NCBI GenBank assembly: GCA_002690495.1
Contig: NZEV01000023.1
Span: 95,009 to 159,008, forward strand
Direction of reading: 5' to 3'
DNA: 64,000 bases
Source: Legionellales bacterium
GTDB taxonomy: Bacteria > Pseudomonadota > Gammaproteobacteria > Comchoanobacterales > Comchoanobacteraceae
Of the stretch, positions 63,012 to 64,000 are shown one piece after another; positions within the stretch are counted from its first letter, which is position 1; every line of letters begins with the position of its first letter. Below the pieces are notes generated by a model. That model saw only the letters and a program-made list of their open reading frames with translations. It was not told the origin of the DNA and did not search any database. Position numbers and translations under genes: made by a program.

Positions 63012-64000
63012 TTACTTTGTTTTTTTTTCCCTTGATGATTCAGGTTGTGTTTTATCAATCTCAGAGCTTGGTTGGTTAAACATAGTAATATGGTTACTTG
63101 CTTTCGAAGCATTTATAACTTTTAATTTGAGCTTAACCGCTTCTTCTAAGGTCAGGTGGTCAAAACTCACATTAGGTACGTTTAGACCCTCGATATGTAC
63201 CCCTTGTTCAAGTTTTGTCAGATAATCCTTATCCAAAAGGTTTAGTTCTAAATCTTTTTCGAGTTGACGAATTTCTGTAAAAGTTTTACCTATAAGTGCT
63301 TTGAAACATTCTTCTCGTTCTGCTAAATTAACAACTTGTGTTGATTGTAAACCAGCATCGAGAAACTTATCTTTACTTTCCTTATTGTTTGTAAATATCA
63401 TACCCGTGAAGTCTTTAAACGAATCTTTTTGAAATTGTTTTACATCTTTGATATATAATGTGTCTATCGATGAACCTCTAAATGCATTAGCACCAATAGT
63501 TTCAAATTGACTAGGTAATGTAAGTGTTTTTATTTTTGCTTTCCTAAAGCAACCTTCAGGGATGGCTGTCACACTTTCTGGTATTGCAAGTGTGTCAATT
63601 GCCGCTCTTTCAAATGCACGTGAATCAATAGTTTTAAGTGTACTGGGTAATTGAAGTGTTTTTATCTTAGAAGCCTTAAAGCAAGCGTAAGGTATTTCTG
63701 TTACACCCTCTGGTATTACAAGTGTGTCAATTTCCGCTTCTGCAAATGCACTTGAATTAATAGTTGCAAGTGTACTAGGTAATGTAAGTGTGTCAATTTC
63801 CGCTCCTGCAAATGTACTCATACCAATAGTACTAAGTGCACTGGGTAATTGAAGTTTTTTTATCTTAGAAGCTTTAAAGCAATCCTTCGGGAGAGCTGTT
63901 ACACCCTCTGGTATTTCAAGTGTGTCAATTTCCGCTCCTGCAAATGTACGAATACCAATAGTACTAAGTGCACTGGGTAATTGAAGTTTGTTTATCTTAG
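63012..64000 (-). CDS. BspA-type leucine-rich-repeat protein (C-terminal part; cut by window edge)
   Basis: The frame is open from the window edge to TAA at 63012, so the 5' end is missing. It has tandem 22-residue LRR_5 units (for example IDTLTLPSTLATINSSAF and IKTLQLPSTLKTIDSRAF), in two alternating types: LPSTLxTIxxxAF and IPEGVTxIPxxCF. After about residue 150 from the visible end of the repeats, a helical non-repeat tail follows, ending SSEIDKTQPESSREKKTK. BspA-like LRR proteins act as surface adhesins or secreted effectors. A charged, Glu-containing tail is compatible with type IV secretion but not proof. Confidence 0.82.
   Translation of the reverse strand, partial: KINKLQLPSALSTIGIRTFAGAEIDTLEIPEGVTALPKDCFKASKIKKLQLPSALSTIGMSTFAGAEIDTLTLPSTLATINSSAFAEAEIDTLVIPEGVTEIPYACFKASKIKTLQLPSTLKTIDSRAFERAAIDTLAIPESVTAIPEGCFRKAKIKTLTLPSQFETIGANAFRGSSIDTLYIKDVKQFQKDSFKDFTGMIFTNNKESKDKFLDAGLQSTQVVNLAEREECFKALIGKTFTEIRQLEKDLELNLLDKDYLTKLEQGVHIEGLNVPNVSFDHLTLEEAVKLKLKVINASKASNHITMFNQPSSEIDKTQPESSREKKTK
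63755..64000 (-). repeat. 132-bp near-identical tandem repeats in LRR gene
   Basis: The LRR units form a 132-bp DNA period (two 66-bp units). For example the segment beginning TACCAATAGT at 63821 recurs at 63953 with very few changes. High DNA identity suggests recent expansion and possible copy-number variation. Confidence 0.75.

Noticed and set aside
63750..64000. CRISPR-like array from regular repeats
   Set aside because: The 132-bp periodicity is coding (leucine-rich repeats in one open frame), without unique spacers.

Overview
The window is a piece of an AT-rich bacterial chromosome. The gene content and order point to a gammaproteobacterium: bamE-ratB-ratA-smpB, recN beside nadK, grpE-dnaK-dnaJ, rlmE-ftsH-folP-glmM, lepB-rnc-era-recO, fmt-def and umuDC are all arranged as in that class, and two porins end in Phe. 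Several traits suggest a host-associated or intracellular lifestyle, for example a Legionella/Coxiella-type organism: a YejABEF peptide importer, an aromatic amino acid permease, a tandem pair of MFS carriers resembling the Legionella Pht family, and large cytosolic or coiled-coil orphan proteins without signal peptides. The lineage is inference; no taxonomic marker such as rRNA is present.

Layout. 0-5.6 kb: yejBEFA peptide ABC importer (minus). 5.6-10.7 kb: permease, hemE, zinc-finger protein and two MFS carriers (plus, tightly packed). 10.7-14.7 kb: recN-nadK, bamE, ratAB, smpB. 14.8-20.4 kb: tadA-ppa, tyrS and two orphan genes, one encoding a 728-aa protein built from an internal duplication. 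20.4-26.6 kb: lepA, a DUF255 protein, two tandem porins. 26.6-31.3 kb: grpE-dnaK-dnaJ followed by a thioredoxin and a CcdA-like thiol carrier. 31.4-35.9 kb: dsbB-like gene, midA-like gene, folB, ABC-2 exporter, dapF. 36-40.4 kb: a CAU tRNA, then an accessory stretch with a papain-like/NlpC-type protein, an Sfp-type phosphopantetheinyl transferase and a four-gene ATP-grasp/small-peptide cluster. 40.4-44.3 kb: Trm112-like and HIT genes, an S9 peptidase, a tiny Lys-rich protein and another orphan. 44.3-56.5 kb: housekeeping genes polA, trkH, glmM, folP, ftsH, rlmE, lepB, rnc, era, recO. 56.5-62.7 kb: peroxiredoxin, queH, fmt-def, an amidinotransferase-fold hydrolase, a stand-alone LuxR-type HTH protein and umuDC. 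The right edge cuts a BspA-type leucine-rich-repeat gene.

The most notable item is the cluster at 37992-40301. It encodes an exported beta-helix-like protein, a 53-aa peptide with a Lys/Asp/Glu-Gly repeat, an ATP-grasp ligase and a translationally coupled partner. It looks like a graspetide-type peptide-modification system with an unusual, transporter-less layout. Its function is inferred, not shown.

Other observations: at least five genes have good -35/-10 promoters placed so that the start codon falls at the expected transcription start (leaderless mRNAs); dnaK and ftsH each carry a sigma-32-like promoter; DnaJ has lost the outer zinc centre; Pol I has lost the catalytic residues of its proofreading domain.
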